From Pseudomonadota bacterium (GTDB taxonomy: Bacteria; Pseudomonadota; Alphaproteobacteria; Reyranellales; Reyranellaceae): a stretch of DNA of 39,024 bases. The DNA lies in assembly GCA_018240685.1 (NCBI GenBank), contig JAFEFG010000039.1:1-39024 (forward strand), in the 5' to 3' direction. The translations under genes were made by a program, and so were the position numbers. The notes under the pieces were generated by a model that was given only the letters and a program-made list of their open reading frames with translations, ran no database searches and was not told where the DNA came from. Shown in pieces: positions 25,920-34,406 of the stretch. The first letter of the stretch is position 1, and each line of letters starts with the position of its first letter.

Positions 25920-27328
25920 TGCCGCAGCCAGTCCTCGCTTGCCTCGTAGAGGGCCGCGGCGCGCAGCACCGAGGCGTCGTCGCGGAAGCGGCCGACGATC
26001 TGCAGGCCGATCGGCAGCCCCTCGCTGTCGTAGCCATTGCAGATCGTGAGCGCCGGATGGCCGGTGATGTTGAAGGCCATGCAGTAGGGGAAGAAGTTGC
26101 GCCGCAGTTCGCCGACCTCGATGCCGTCGATGGTGATGGGCTCGAACAGGTCCTGGTCGATCGGCAGGGCGGTCCGCGCCAGCGTCGGCGTCACGAGATA
26201 ATCGGCGGTGTCGAACCAGCGCTGGATCAGGCGGAAGATCTCGGCCCGCCGGAACATCGCCTTCTGGTAGTCGGCGCCGGTCCAGTCCAGGGCCATCGCG
26301 ACCTGGCGGACGAGCGACGGCGTCATGCGCGCGCCGTCGCGGCGGATCATGTCGTCGAAGCGGGCGCGCCAGGTCGTGTGGTTGATGACCTTCCACACGG
26401 CTTCCACGTCCGGGATCGGCTGGTCGAGTTCGACCAGTTCGGCGCCGAGGTCGCGGAACCTGCCCAGGGCACGCTCGAACGCGGCCTCGACGTCCTTGGC
26501 GACGCGGCTGTTGCCGAACCGCAGCGCATAAAGGATGCGCTTGCCCTTGAGATCGCCTTCGGCGCGGGCGGCAGTCAGATAGTCCTGCGGCGGCGCACCG
26601 ATCGACCACGGATCGCTCGGATGGGGGCCGGCCATGGCCTGCAGCATCAGCGCCGTGTCCATCACCGTGCGCGTGGTCGGCGTGACGTAGGTGTAGTTGC
26701 CGAAGGCGTCCGGCACCTGGCTGTGCGGGACGACTCCCAGCGTCTGCTTCAACCCGACCATGCCGTTGGACGAGGCGGGAATGCGGGTCGAACCGCCGCC
26801 GTCGGTGGCAATGGCGAGCGGGCCGATCCCGGCCGCCACGGCGACCGCGGCGCCGCCGCTCGAGCCGCCGGAGGAGCGTGCCGCGTTCCAGGCATTGCGC
26901 GTGCGGCCGAAGAGCGGAGCGTCGGTCAGGGCCTTGTGACCGAATTCCGGCGTGGTCGTCTTGCCGAACAGGATGGCTCCCGCCGTCTTCATGCGTGCTG
27001 CCGCGACGGCATCCTCGGTCGGCACGTTGTCCTCGTGGAGCAGCGAGCCGAAGGTCGTGCGGACGCCGGCGGTATTGACCAGGTCCTTCGCCGAATAGGG
27101 GATGCCGTGCAGCAGGCCGAGGGGCTTGCCCTGCATCACGTCGTCCTCGGCCTGTCGCGCCGCTTTCAGCGCCAGCTCGGGCACGAGCGTGATGAAGCAG
27201 TTCAGCGCCGGCTGCAGCTTATCGGCGCGGTCGAGAACCGTCCTGGTGAGCTCGACCGGCGAGATCTTCCGGGTCGCGATCTGCTCGCGCAGCAGCGAGG
27301 CCGGGAGCTGCCAGAGCGCGCCGCTCAT
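25904..27328 (-). CDS. Amidase (amidase signature family)
   Basis: A 474-residue amidase-signature hydrolase with the complete triad at exact spacing: K81 (SAKDLVNT), cis-Ser S156 (GGSSGG) and nucleophile S180 (DGGGSTRIPAS). The start ATG at 27328 overlaps the stop of the FAH-family gene as ATGA. A longer reading to 27403 has no support. The product is likely a small-molecule or aryl-acyl amidase rather than GatA, since it is coupled to an FAH-family enzyme. It and the amidase at 11528-12934 are only distant relatives. Confidence 0.92.
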   Translation of the reverse strand: MSGALWQLPASLLREQIATRKISPVELTRTVLDRADKLQPALNCFITLVPELALKAARQAEDDVMQGKPLGLLHGIPYSAKDLVNTAGVRTTFGSLLHEDNVPTEDAVAAARMKTAGAILFGKTTTPEFGHKALTDAPLFGRTRNAWNAARSSGGSSGGAAVAVAAGIGPLAIATDGGGSTRIPASSNGMVGLKQTLGVVPHSQVPDAFGNYTYVTPTTRTVMDTALMLQAMAGPHPSDPWSIGAPPQDYLTAARAEGDLKGKRILYALRFGNSRVAKDVEAAFERALGRFRDLGAELVELDQPIPDVEAVWKVINHTTWRARFDDMIRRDGARMTPSLVRQVAMALDWTGADYQKAMFRRAEIFRLIQRWFDTADYLVTPTLARTALPIDQDLFEPITIDGIEVGELRRNFFPYCMAFNITGHPALTICNGYDSEGLPIGLQIVGRFRDDASVLRAAALYEASEDWLRQWPDL

Positions 27329-28461
27329 TTCAGCAGGTCGCGCACCGCGAGGTTGCGCATCAGCGCCGTCACGCCGAACGTCCAGGGAGGGATCTTGTCG
27401 CAATGGTTCACCGTGTTGGTCAGTGTGCCCAGTCTGGGCGAGCGGATGGACACGATGTCGCCGACCATGTGCGTGAAGCCCGAGCCACCCGGTGTACGAG
27501 GCTCGGTGGGAGCAAACAGCGTACCGGTCATCAATGCCATCCCGTCAGGGTACTGATGCGTGCCGCCCATGGCTTGCGCTACGAGATCGGTCGGATCGCG
27601 GCTGATCTTCGACAGGTCGCTCTGCCCGCGCAGGCGGAACTGGTCGGGACCCGTGACCTCCAGCTCGACCTTGGCACGGCGCACGTCGTCGAGGCCGAAC
27701 GTCGCGTCGAACAGGCGGATGAAGGGGCCGATCGCGCAGGAGGCGTTGTTGTCCTTGGCTTGCCCCAGCAGCAGCGCGCTGCGCCCCTCGATGTCGCGCA
27801 GGTTGACGTCGTTGCCGAGCGTCGCGCCCACGATCCTGCCGGCGGCGCTGACGATCAGCGTGATCTCCGGTTCCGGATTGTTCCAGTCGGAATCGGGGCG
27901 GATGCCGATCTCCGCGCCGTAGCCGACGGCGGCCATCGGCGGCGCCTTGGTGAAGATCTCGGCGTAGGGGCCGATGCCGACCTCGAGGTAGGGGGACCAG
28001 GCGCCGCGCGCCATCAGGGTCTTCTTGAGAGCCTCCGCTTCCGGCGAGCCGGGCTTGATGGCGGAGACGTCGACGCCGATGATCGTGTTCAGTTCCTTGC
28101 GCACCTGCTCGGCCCGCGACGGGTCGCCCTTGGCGTGCTCCTCGATCAGCCGTTCGAGCAGGCTGACGGCGAAGGTGACGCCGGCCGCCTTGATGGCCTG
28201 CAGGTCGATCGGTGCCAGCAGGCCGTCGACGACGTCGGCGAGGCCGCCGAGCCGCTCGCCGGGCGTTCGGGCCACGGTGACCGGATCGCGGGCATTGCAC
28301 AGATCGGCCATCGTCGGCGCCGCGGCCGTGATGTCGAATACTCCGTCGCTCCGCACGGCCACGATGCTGGGGCCTTCGAGCGGACCCTTGCGCCACACCC
28401 GGCCGACCAGGGTTCCGGCCGTGCCGTCGTCAGGAAGGATGTCGCGCGTCGAGGCCGCCAC
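27325..28461 (-). CDS. Fumarylacetoacetate-hydrolase-family protein
   Basis: A 378-residue FAH-superfamily enzyme, which catalyses C-C hydrolysis, decarboxylation or sugar-acid dehydration at a divalent metal. Seen: metal-binding acids in YGAEIGI and NPEPEITLIV, the Asp in GNDVNLRDIEG, and the late GSGFTHMVGDIVSI core. The N-terminal half (TRDILPDDGTAGTLVGRVW) is the extension seen in keto-deoxy-sugar-acid dehydratase-like members. Start is uncertain: GTG at 28461, 28476 or 28482; 28461 is used because AGGTG precedes it by 5 nt. It is the first gene of the FAH-amidase-RluA operon and diverges from the DapA-like gene. Confidence 0.85.
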   Translation of the reverse strand: MAASTRDILPDDGTAGTLVGRVWRKGPLEGPSIVAVRSDGVFDITAAAPTMADLCNARDPVTVARTPGERLGGLADVVDGLLAPIDLQAIKAAGVTFAVSLLERLIEEHAKGDPSRAEQVRKELNTIIGVDVSAIKPGSPEAEALKKTLMARGAWSPYLEVGIGPYAEIFTKAPPMAAVGYGAEIGIRPDSDWNNPEPEITLIVSAAGRIVGATLGNDVNLRDIEGRSALLLGQAKDNNASCAIGPFIRLFDATFGLDDVRRAKVELEVTGPDQFRLRGQSDLSKISRDPTDLVAQAMGGTHQYPDGMALMTGTLFAPTEPRTPGGSGFTHMVGDIVSIRSPRLGTLTNTVNHCDKIPPWTFGVTALMRNLAVRDLLK

Positions 28462-28539
28462 GGTAGCACCTGTCACAATCACTGGACGTTTCCGGCGCTT
28501 CGTTGCAGAAAGGCGCGCCACTCCCGGAGAGATAAAATC

Positions 28540-29481
28540 ATGGCCGCTGCGCGGATCAAAGGCGTTCTTTCGCCCGTCGTTACCCCGTTCAAGCGTGATC
28601 TTTCGCCCGACGTGGGCCGCTTCGTTGCGCACTGCAAGTGGCTGCTCGGCCAGGATTGCGGCCTGGCCATGTTCGGCACCAACTCGGAGGCCAATTCGAT
28701 GGCGGCCGAGGAGCGCATGGAGCTCCTGGAGAAGGTCGTTGCCGCGGGCGTGCCGACCGATCGCATGATGCCCGGCACCGGCGCCTGCTCGATCGTCGAG
28801 GCGGCGAAGGTGACGGCCCATGCCGTCAGGCTCGGCGTCGGCGGCGTGCTGATGCTGCCGCCCTTCTACTACAAGGGCGTTCCGGAGGAGGGGCTGTTCC
28901 GCTTCTACTCGGAGGTGGTGCAGCGGGTCGGCGACGATCGGCTGCGCGTCTATCTCTACCACATCCCGCCGGTCTCGGCGGTGCCGATCACGCACAAGCT
29001 CGTCGAGCGGCTCCTGAAGGCCTATCCCAGGCAGATCGCCGGCATGAAGGATTCGTCGGACGACTGGCCGCATACCCGGAGCATGATCGAGGCCTTCGCC
29101 AAGGACGGCTTCGACGTCTTCTCCGGCAACGAGAAGCCCCTGATCGAGAACATCAAGGCGGGCGGCGCGGGCTGCATCAGTGCGACCGCCAACATCAATC
29201 CGGGCAAGATCGCCGAGACCTACAAGAAGTACGCCACGCCCGAGGGCGAGAAGCTGCAGGGCTGGATCAACGAGGTGCGCGGCGTGATGCAGGGCTACGT
29301 CATGATCCCCGCGCTCAAGTACTGCGTCGCCCATTACGGCAACGACGCGGCCTGGACGCCGGTGCGCCCGCCGCTGGTCGAGATCGACGAGAAGACGGCC
29401 ACGGACATGGTCGCCAAGCTCGACAAGCTCGGCTTCACCATGCCCGGCCTCAAGCAGGCGATGGCGGTCGCGGCGGAGTAG
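28540..29481 (+). CDS. DapA-superfamily aldolase/dehydratase (not lysine DHDPS)
   Basis: A 313-residue TIM-barrel enzyme of the DHDPS/NAL superfamily, which forms a Schiff base with a 2-keto acid. Seen: Schiff-base Lys K170 (AGMKDSSDD), Tyr Y140 (YLYHIP), and N-terminal GVLSPVVTPF. Two points argue against true dihydrodipicolinate synthase: the GTTGE motif is FGTNSE (second Thr lost) and the substrate Arg after YNxPxR is absent (YHIPPVS). A sugar-acid keto-lyase or 2-keto-3-deoxy-acid dehydratase is more likely. GGAGA precedes the ATG at 28540. Its divergent partner is an FAH-family enzyme. Confidence 0.85.
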   Translation: MAAARIKGVLSPVVTPFKRDLSPDVGRFVAHCKWLLGQDCGLAMFGTNSEANSMAAEERMELLEKVVAAGVPTDRMMPGTGACSIVEAAKVTAHAVRLGVGGVLMLPPFYYKGVPEEGLFRFYSEVVQRVGDDRLRVYLYHIPPVSAVPITHKLVERLLKAYPRQIAGMKDSSDDWPHTRSMIEAFAKDGFDVFSGNEKPLIENIKAGGAGCISATANINPGKIAETYKKYATPEGEKLQGWINEVRGVMQGYVMIPALKYCVAHYGNDAAWTPVRPPLVEIDEKTATDMVAKLDKLGFTMPGLKQAMAVAAE

Positions 29482-29488
29482 GCGCGCG

Positions 29489-30814
29489 CTATCGAGTCTC
29501 GCTGCCGCGCACGATGTCGGCGCCGCAGGCCGCGAGCTTCTCGGCCATGCGGTCGTAACCGCGATCGAGGTGATCGAGCCCGTCGAGGATCGTGCGTCCC
29601 GACGCGCTGAGGCCCGCGATCACCAGGGCCGCCGCGGCCCGAACGTCGCCGCAGGTCGCCGCGGCGCCGCTCAGGCGTTCGACGCCTCGGACGACGGCCG
29701 TACGGCCGACCACCGAGATGTTGGCGCCCATGCGGCGCAGCTCGTCGATGTGGCGGAAGCGTTGCTCGAAGATCGTTTCCGTGATGGCGCTGGCGCCCGA
29801 TGCGCGCGTGAGCAGCGCCATGGTCGGCGCCTGCAGGTCGGTGGCGAAGCCGGGATAGGGACCGGTGGTGACGTCGATGCCCTGCAGGTCGTCGCGGCCG
29901 CGGCGCGCGACGATGCCGGCGTCGCTCTCTTCGAGCATCACGCCCGCCGCCGCCAGCAGGGGCGCGGCCGCGCCCAGCAGGTCGATGCGTCCGTGCGGCA
30001 GCAGCAGTTCGCCATCGGTGATCGCGGCAGCGCAGGCAAGCGTGCCGAACTCGATGCGGTCGGGCAGCACGTCGTGCACGGCGCCGCCGAGCGGCTTGCC
30101 GCCGGCGATGGCGATCTCGTGGGTTCCGGCGCCCGAGATGGAGGCGCCCATGGCCGACAGGCATGCTGCCATGTCGGCGATCTCGGGCTCGCAGGCGGCG
30201 TTCCGGATCGTCGTCGTTCCGCTGGCGAGGACCGCCGCCAGCATCAGGTTCTCGGTCGCGCCGACCGACGGTCGCGGCAGCACGATGTCCGTGCCGCGCA
30301 GGCCCGCCGGCGCTGTCGCGTGGATCATGCCGTCGTCGAGTTCGACGGTGGCCCCCAGCGCGCGAAGACCGGCCAGGTGATAGTCGACGCCACGCAGTCC
30401 GATCGCGTCGCCGCCGGGCAGCGGCATGCTCGCCTCGCCGCAGCGGGCGAGCAGCGCGCCCAGCAGCAGGACGGAGGCGCGCATGCGCGTCACGAGGTCC
30501 TGCGCGATCTCGCGCGGCTTCACGCGATCGGCACTGATCGTGACCGACAGGCCGCTCGGCGTGTGCGACCAGTGCATCTCGCAGCCGAGCCGCTGAAGCA
30601 GCGCGGCCAGGACGGCGACGTCGAGGTTGGCCGGCATGTTGCGCAGGGTGACGAGATGCGGCGTCAGAAGCGCGGACACCATCAGCGGCAGGGCGGCGTT
30701 CTTCGCACCGCTGATCGGATAGGTGCCGACGAGCGGTCTGCCGCCGTGGATGAGCAGGCGGTGGCCCGTGGCGGGACGCCACCAGGGCACGGCGGCGAGG
30801 AGGGGAGCGTTCAT
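29489..30814 (-). CDS. murA: UDP-GlcNAc enolpyruvyl transferase MurA with Asp in place of the fosfomycin-reactive Cys
   Basis: A 441-residue MurA that makes UDP-GlcNAc-enolpyruvate in peptidoglycan synthesis. Seen: SGAKNAALP with K38 (K22 in E. coli), MRASVLLLGALLARCGE, the PEP loop PLPGGDAIGLRGVDYHL, TGPYPGFATD (catalytic Asp region), and RFRHIDELRRMGA. In E. coli the loop carries Cys115, the target of fosfomycin; here the codon at 30407-30409 encodes Asp (D136), as in naturally fosfomycin-resistant MurA proteins. The protein has about 16 extra N-terminal residues (MNAPLLAAVPWWRPAT). Convergent with the DapA-like gene with only 7 bp between stops. Confidence 0.92.
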   Translation of the reverse strand: MNAPLLAAVPWWRPATGHRLLIHGGRPLVGTYPISGAKNAALPLMVSALLTPHLVTLRNMPANLDVAVLAALLQRLGCEMHWSHTPSGLSVTISADRVKPREIAQDLVTRMRASVLLLGALLARCGEASMPLPGGDAIGLRGVDYHLAGLRALGATVELDDGMIHATAPAGLRGTDIVLPRPSVGATENLMLAAVLASGTTTIRNAACEPEIADMAACLSAMGASISGAGTHEIAIAGGKPLGGAVHDVLPDRIEFGTLACAAAITDGELLLPHGRIDLLGAAAPLLAAAGVMLEESDAGIVARRGRDDLQGIDVTTGPYPGFATDLQAPTMALLTRASGASAITETIFEQRFRHIDELRRMGANISVVGRTAVVRGVERLSGAAATCGDVRAAAALVIAGLSASGRTILDGLDHLDRGYDRMAEKLAACGADIVRGSETR

Positions 30815-30837
30815 CGCGCCACCATAGGCACGCGGCG

Positions 30838-30867
30838 TTGACAGCGCCACGCTCGAACCCCTATAAG
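30838..30867 (+). promoter_or_regulatory. Strong sigma70-type promoter facing the GNAT gene
   Basis: Perfect -35 TTGACA at 30838-30843, 18-bp spacer, -10 TATAAG at 30862-30867; transcription should begin near 30874. It diverges from the murA start (30814) and is the best-scoring promoter in the window by eye. Confidence 0.75.
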
Positions 30868-30873
30868 ATGGCC

Positions 30874-30981
30874 ATGGCCGCAAACCTGCTCCAGAAGGGT
30901 TGGTATTTTACGTCGCTCACATAGGCGGCGCGAAGGGTCATGACCAAACGAAGCCGCCGCATCCCGGCGGCTTCTTTGTTT
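30874..30981 (+). ncRNA. Candidate leader RNA or small RNA with mutually exclusive hairpins
   Basis: Runs from the predicted transcription start (about 30874) to the end of a terminator-like hairpin (30981); no gene lies on this strand inside it. GGCGGC at 30924-30929 can pair with GCCGCC (30953-30958), the same bases needed for the 9-bp terminator stem (30950-30974), so antiterminator and terminator structures exclude each other. The GNAT gene begins 48 nt after. It may therefore be an attenuator leader for that gene or, if termination is complete, a free RNA of about 108 nt. No known family recognised. Confidence 0.4.
30950..30981 (+). terminator. Intrinsic-terminator-like hairpin upstream of the GNAT gene
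   Basis: Stem GAAGCCGCC (30950-30958) with GGCGGCTTC (30966-30974), 7-nt loop, followed by TTTGTTT (30975-30981). It sits between a promoter and the next gene, so it acts as either a terminator of a short RNA or an attenuator. Confidence 0.65.
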
Positions 30982-31028
30982 CTGGATCGGCCTCCGGGCC
31001 GCGGCGGGGACCGCAGACGGAGGATGAG

Positions 31029-31493
31029 ATGTCGATCGTTGAAGTAGAGTTGAGAAGTGCGAGTTCGCTGCCGCCGTCGATCCGCGTGCGGCTGGCAGGA
31101 GCTCGCGACTGCGATGAACTCTGCACCCTGCTGGACCATCCAGAGCATGCACGCGAGCAGGTGATGGCATGGATGGCCGATCCTGCCACGACCTTGCTTG
31201 CCGCCCAGAGCGAGATCGGCATTCTGGGCGTGGCCGTGCTGGTGACGCGGATCCTGCCCCGGCCGGAAGGCGGCATTCGCAAGATCGTCGAAGTCGACAA
31301 TCTCGTCGTGCGTGCCGACCAGCGCGGCCGACGCATCGGTCGACGGCTGCTGGCGGCCGCCGTCGAATGGTCGCGCCAGCGCCGGGCCGTCCAGGTCGAG
31401 GCCTTCGTGGGCGAGGTCGATCGCGACGCGCGCCGCTTCTACGAGAGCTTCGGCTTTGCCCGCTCGAGCGACCGCCTGGTGCTTGCGGCCTGA
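31029..31493 (+). CDS. GNAT-family N-acetyltransferase
   Basis: A 154-residue acetyltransferase that uses acetyl-CoA to acetylate an amine; substrate unknown. Seen: the acetyl-CoA-binding VVRADQRGRRIGRRLLAAAVEW (beta4-alpha3, with the R-x-x-G-x-x region), and the C-terminal DARRFYESFGFARSSDRLVL typical of GNATs. The ATG at 31029 has GGAGG about 5 nt upstream; an in-frame TTG at 30900 would run through the leader hairpin and is rejected. The leader RNA upstream suggests condition-dependent expression (inference). Confidence 0.9.
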   Translation: MSIVEVELRSASSLPPSIRVRLAGARDCDELCTLLDHPEHAREQVMAWMADPATTLLAAQSEIGILGVAVLVTRILPRPEGGIRKIVEVDNLVVRADQRGRRIGRRLLAAAVEWSRQRRAVQVEAFVGEVDRDARRFYESFGFARSSDRLVLAA

Positions 31494-31495
31494 CG

Positions 31496-31981
31496 TCAGC
31501 CGGAACCGATCAGCAGGGCGTAGGCCAGCGCGATCCAGGCGACGATGCCCAGCATCATCGAAAACGTGAACACTGCCGTGAGCCAGGTGCCTCTGACGTC
31601 GATCAGGTGGTCGGGGGCGACCAGCGCCAGCACCTCGATCATGATCCAGAATGGGAAGCCCAGCAGGCGTGGCAGCAGCGGTTCCCGGAGGAAGGCGGCG
31701 CGATAGGCCTTGGCACTGAGGAAACCGGGCGGCGGCGGCGGCGGCGTCGCAGGACGCGATGTCGGGTCGGCCGCTGCAGCCTGCGGCCGGTCAGGTCGCG
31801 GCTCGTCGGCAGGCGTCGGTTCCGTCGCCTCGCCGGCCGCCCCCAAGGCTTGCGCCCAGCTCGTCCTGTGCAGGCGCAGGAGCTCGTTGGCTTTGCGAAT
31901 CGCAGCGAGGGCTTCGCCGTCGTGCTCGCTCTCTGTCAGCCGCAGCAGCTTGGCAAGACGATCCTTGTCGAGTTCCAACAA
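31496..31981 (-). CDS. Hypothetical protein with two C-terminal membrane helices
   Basis: A 161-residue protein without a recognised family. The N-terminal 45 residues (RLAKLLRLTESEHDGEALAAI then RKANELL) look like the small helical DUF2786-type repeat that often precedes DnaJ-like or metallopeptidase domains. A Pro-rich linker (about 55-87) follows, then two hydrophobic helices (LLGFPFWIMIEVLALVAP and WLTAVFTFSMMLGIVAWIAL). Start is TTG at 31981 (a second TTG follows immediately); the ribosome site is weak. It converges on the GNAT gene with 2 bp between stops. Confidence 0.7.
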   Translation of the reverse strand: MLELDKDRLAKLLRLTESEHDGEALAAIRKANELLRLHRTSWAQALGAAGEATEPTPADEPRPDRPQAAAADPTSRPATPPPPPPGFLSAKAYRAAFLREPLLPRLLGFPFWIMIEVLALVAPDHLIDVRGTWLTAVFTFSMMLGIVAWIALAYALLIGSG

Positions 31982-32005
31982 TGCCCCCGGAGTCGGGATA
32001 CCCTA

Positions 32006-32662
32006 CTAGGCCGGTTCGCTCTCGCGTTTCTCCCACATCTTCTTGAAAGCGGGACGGCCTTGGCAGGCCGCCAGCCATGCTTTCACACGCGGGGCGCTCT
32101 CGAACAGTTCCGGCGCCGGAAGAGCATAGCGCACAATCTCGGCCACGTTGATGTCGGCGACGGTGAAGCGTCCGCCGACGAGCCAGCCGGTGCCGGCCAG
32201 TGCCAGGTCGAGGACGGCGAACGGGGCGCGCAAGGCGGCGACGGCGGCATCGGCGATCTTCGGATCCTTGACGCCGCTCGGATTGCCCACGCGGTGATAG
32301 ACGATGTTCAGGGCGTTGGTCTCGACCTCGGTTGCTGCCCAAAGCGCCCACATGGTCATCTGCCCGTCTTCGGCGACGTTGGCGGGCGCGAGCGGGCCGC
32401 CATGCTTCTTGGCGAGATAGAGATTGATCGCCAGCGACTCGTGCAGGACCAGTCCGTCGTCGTCGATCGACGGGATGTGCCCGTTGGGATTGATCTTGAG
32501 GAACTCCGGCGAGCGCGTATTGATCGGCGCACCGGGCGCCGCCGCGTCGCGAAGACGATAGTGCTGGATCACTGGCACATGCTTGAAGGGAATGCCGAGC
32601 TCGTCGGCGAGCCAGAGGTTGCGCGAAGCACGCGAGCGGTAGACGCCGTAGATGGTCAACAT
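32006..32662 (-). CDS. Glutathione S-transferase family protein
   Basis: A 218-residue GST: N-terminal thioredoxin fold ([20 protein letters not shown], then [20 protein letters not shown] with the cis-Pro/Ser pair) and a helical C-terminal domain containing [17 protein letters not shown]. The Ser/Arg-rich [10 protein letters not shown] is the likely active-site region. Distinct from the GST at 20433; the two are not close copies. The start ATG at 32662 gives the normal family N-terminus. Confidence 0.88.
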   Translation of the reverse strand: MLTIYGVYRSRASRNLWLADELGIPFKHVPVIQHYRLRDAAAPGAPINTRSPEFLKINPNGHIPSIDDDGLVLHESLAINLYLAKKHGGPLAPANVAEDGQMTMWALWAATEVETNALNIVYHRVGNPSGVKDPKIADAAVAALRAPFAVLDLALAGTGWLVGGRFTVADINVAEIVRYALPAPELFESAPRVKAWLAACQGRPAFKKMWEKRESEPA

Positions 32663-32841
32663 GATGCGCTATCTAACAGGCATGGCCGCGATTGTCCGCG
32701 CGAATAAACTTGCAGTGATTGAGGCACTTGTTTCCGATATGGCGCGCGGTCGGGTTTTCGCACGACGAACATGCTCGCCATTGCCTCGTCAGCAGGGGCG
32801 CGTCCCGTTTCCGCAGCCGGTGCGGATCGAAGGGGTGACGG

Positions 32842-34392
32842 TCAGGTGATCGCCGGCTTGTCGGTGCCGACGAACTGCACGCGCAGCTCGCGCTTCAGGA
32901 CCTTGCCGGTGGCGTTCCGCGGCAAGGCTTCGACGAAGACCACCGACTGCGGCACCTTGAACTTGGCGAGCTTGCCCAGGCAATGGCGGATGATGTCGCT
33001 TTCCTCCAGCGTCCCGTCCGGCTTGCGCACGATGATCGCCATGCCGACCTCGCCCCAGCGCTCGTTGGGCACGCCGATGATGGCGGCGTCGGCGACCTGC
33101 GGCAGCTGGAACAGCACGTTCTCGACCTCGGCCGGATAGACGTTTTCGCCACCCGAGATGTACATGTCCTTCCAGCGGTCGACGATGTAGACGAAGCCTT
33201 CGCCGTCCATGCGTGCGGCATCGCCGGTGTGCAGCCAGCCATCGGTGAAGGCGCTCGCGGTCGCTTCCGGCTTGTTCCAGTAGCCGGGCGTGATGTTGGG
33301 ACCCTTGATCAGCAGCTCGCCAATCGCGCCCCGGGGCACGTCATGGCCGACATCGTCCACGATCCGGATTGCCGTATGCATCATCGCCTTGCCGGCCGAG
33401 CCCAGCTTGCGGATGGCGTCCGAGGCATCGAGCATCGTGCCGGCCGGACTGGTCTCGGTCATGCCCCAGCCCTGCACCAGCGGCACGCCGCGGTTCGTCC
33501 AGCCTTCCAGGATCGCCAGGGCGCAGGGGGCGCCGCCCACGCCGGCGACCTGCAGTCGCGACAGGTCGGCACTCTGGAACTTCGGATGCTGCATCATGAA
33601 CTGGTAGGGAGCCGGCACCGCGAAGAAATGCGTGATGCCGAGCGCCGGATCGGAAATGTAGTCGAGCGCCAGCCCCGGATCGAAGGCGCGCATGACAAGG
33701 ATGGTGCCGCCTGCATGCAGGACCGGATTGGCGTAGCAGTTCAGGCCACCGGTATGAAACAGCGGCAACACCACGAGCTGCACGGTCGTGGGTGAGATCA
33801 GCGCCGGTATGCCGAGGTTGACGCAGTTCCAGAACACCATGCCGTGGGTGATGATCGCGCCCTTGGGATGGCCCGTGGTGCCGGAAGTGTACATCACCAT
33901 GCCGATATCGTCGTGCGTCAGGCTGACGGGCGTCGGCGCCGGCGTATCAGCGGCGAGGGCGCGCTCGTAGGCGCTGTCGGGCCGGTCGTGGTCGATTTCC
34001 AAAAGATGCGGCGTCCGGCAGAGCTTTGCGAGCTCGGCTGCCGCGGCGGCGAAGTCCTTGTCGTGAATCAGAAGCTTGGGGGCGGCGTCGCTGAGGATGT
34101 ATTCGAGTTCGGGCACCGTGAGCCGCCAGTTCAGCGGCAGCATGATGGCGCCCAGCCGGCCGCAGGCGAACTGGAGCTCGAAATACTCCGCGCAGTTGGG
34201 GGCAAGCAGCGCCACGCGATCGCCCCTGCCGATGCCCAGGCCGGCCAGTGCGGCGGCCAGCCGGTTGGTCCGCTGATCGACGTCGGCATAGGTGAACTTG
34301 CGGGCGGTCTGGAGATCATGGATCGCGAGCTGCTGGGGGCGTCGGCCAGCGTGATGGGCGATCCAGTCGTAGTAGGGAGGAATTCCGGTCAT
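32842..34392 (-). CDS. Acyl-CoA synthetase (AMP-dependent ligase, long-chain/aryl type)
   Basis: A 516-residue adenylate-forming enzyme that activates a carboxylic acid as acyl-AMP and then acyl-CoA. Seen: P-loop YTSGTTGHPKGA, the A5 motif QGWGMTETSP, LHTGD, the hinge DRWKDMYISGGENVYPAEVE, and the C-terminal catalytic Lys in NATGKVLKREL. All core motifs are intact. The ATG at 34392 is preferred; a TTG at 34410 that overlaps the upstream stop as TTGA would add six residues (MTRELT). It is co-directional and nearly overlapping with the truncated adenylation protein upstream. Confidence 0.93.
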   Translation of the reverse strand: MTGIPPYYDWIAHHAGRRPQQLAIHDLQTARKFTYADVDQRTNRLAAALAGLGIGRGDRVALLAPNCAEYFELQFACGRLGAIMLPLNWRLTVPELEYILSDAAPKLLIHDKDFAAAAAELAKLCRTPHLLEIDHDRPDSAYERALAADTPAPTPVSLTHDDIGMVMYTSGTTGHPKGAIITHGMVFWNCVNLGIPALISPTTVQLVVLPLFHTGGLNCYANPVLHAGGTILVMRAFDPGLALDYISDPALGITHFFAVPAPYQFMMQHPKFQSADLSRLQVAGVGGAPCALAILEGWTNRGVPLVQGWGMTETSPAGTMLDASDAIRKLGSAGKAMMHTAIRIVDDVGHDVPRGAIGELLIKGPNITPGYWNKPEATASAFTDGWLHTGDAARMDGEGFVYIVDRWKDMYISGGENVYPAEVENVLFQLPQVADAAIIGVPNERWGEVGMAIIVRKPDGTLEESDIIRHCLGKLAKFKVPQSVVFVEALPRNATGKVLKRELRVQFVGTDKPAIT

Positions 34393-34406
34393 TGTCAGCT
34401 CGCGGG

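Noticed and set aside
30900..31028. In-frame TTG extension of the GNAT gene
   Set aside because: It would run through the terminator-like hairpin and lacks GNAT similarity; ATG 31029 has GGAGG.
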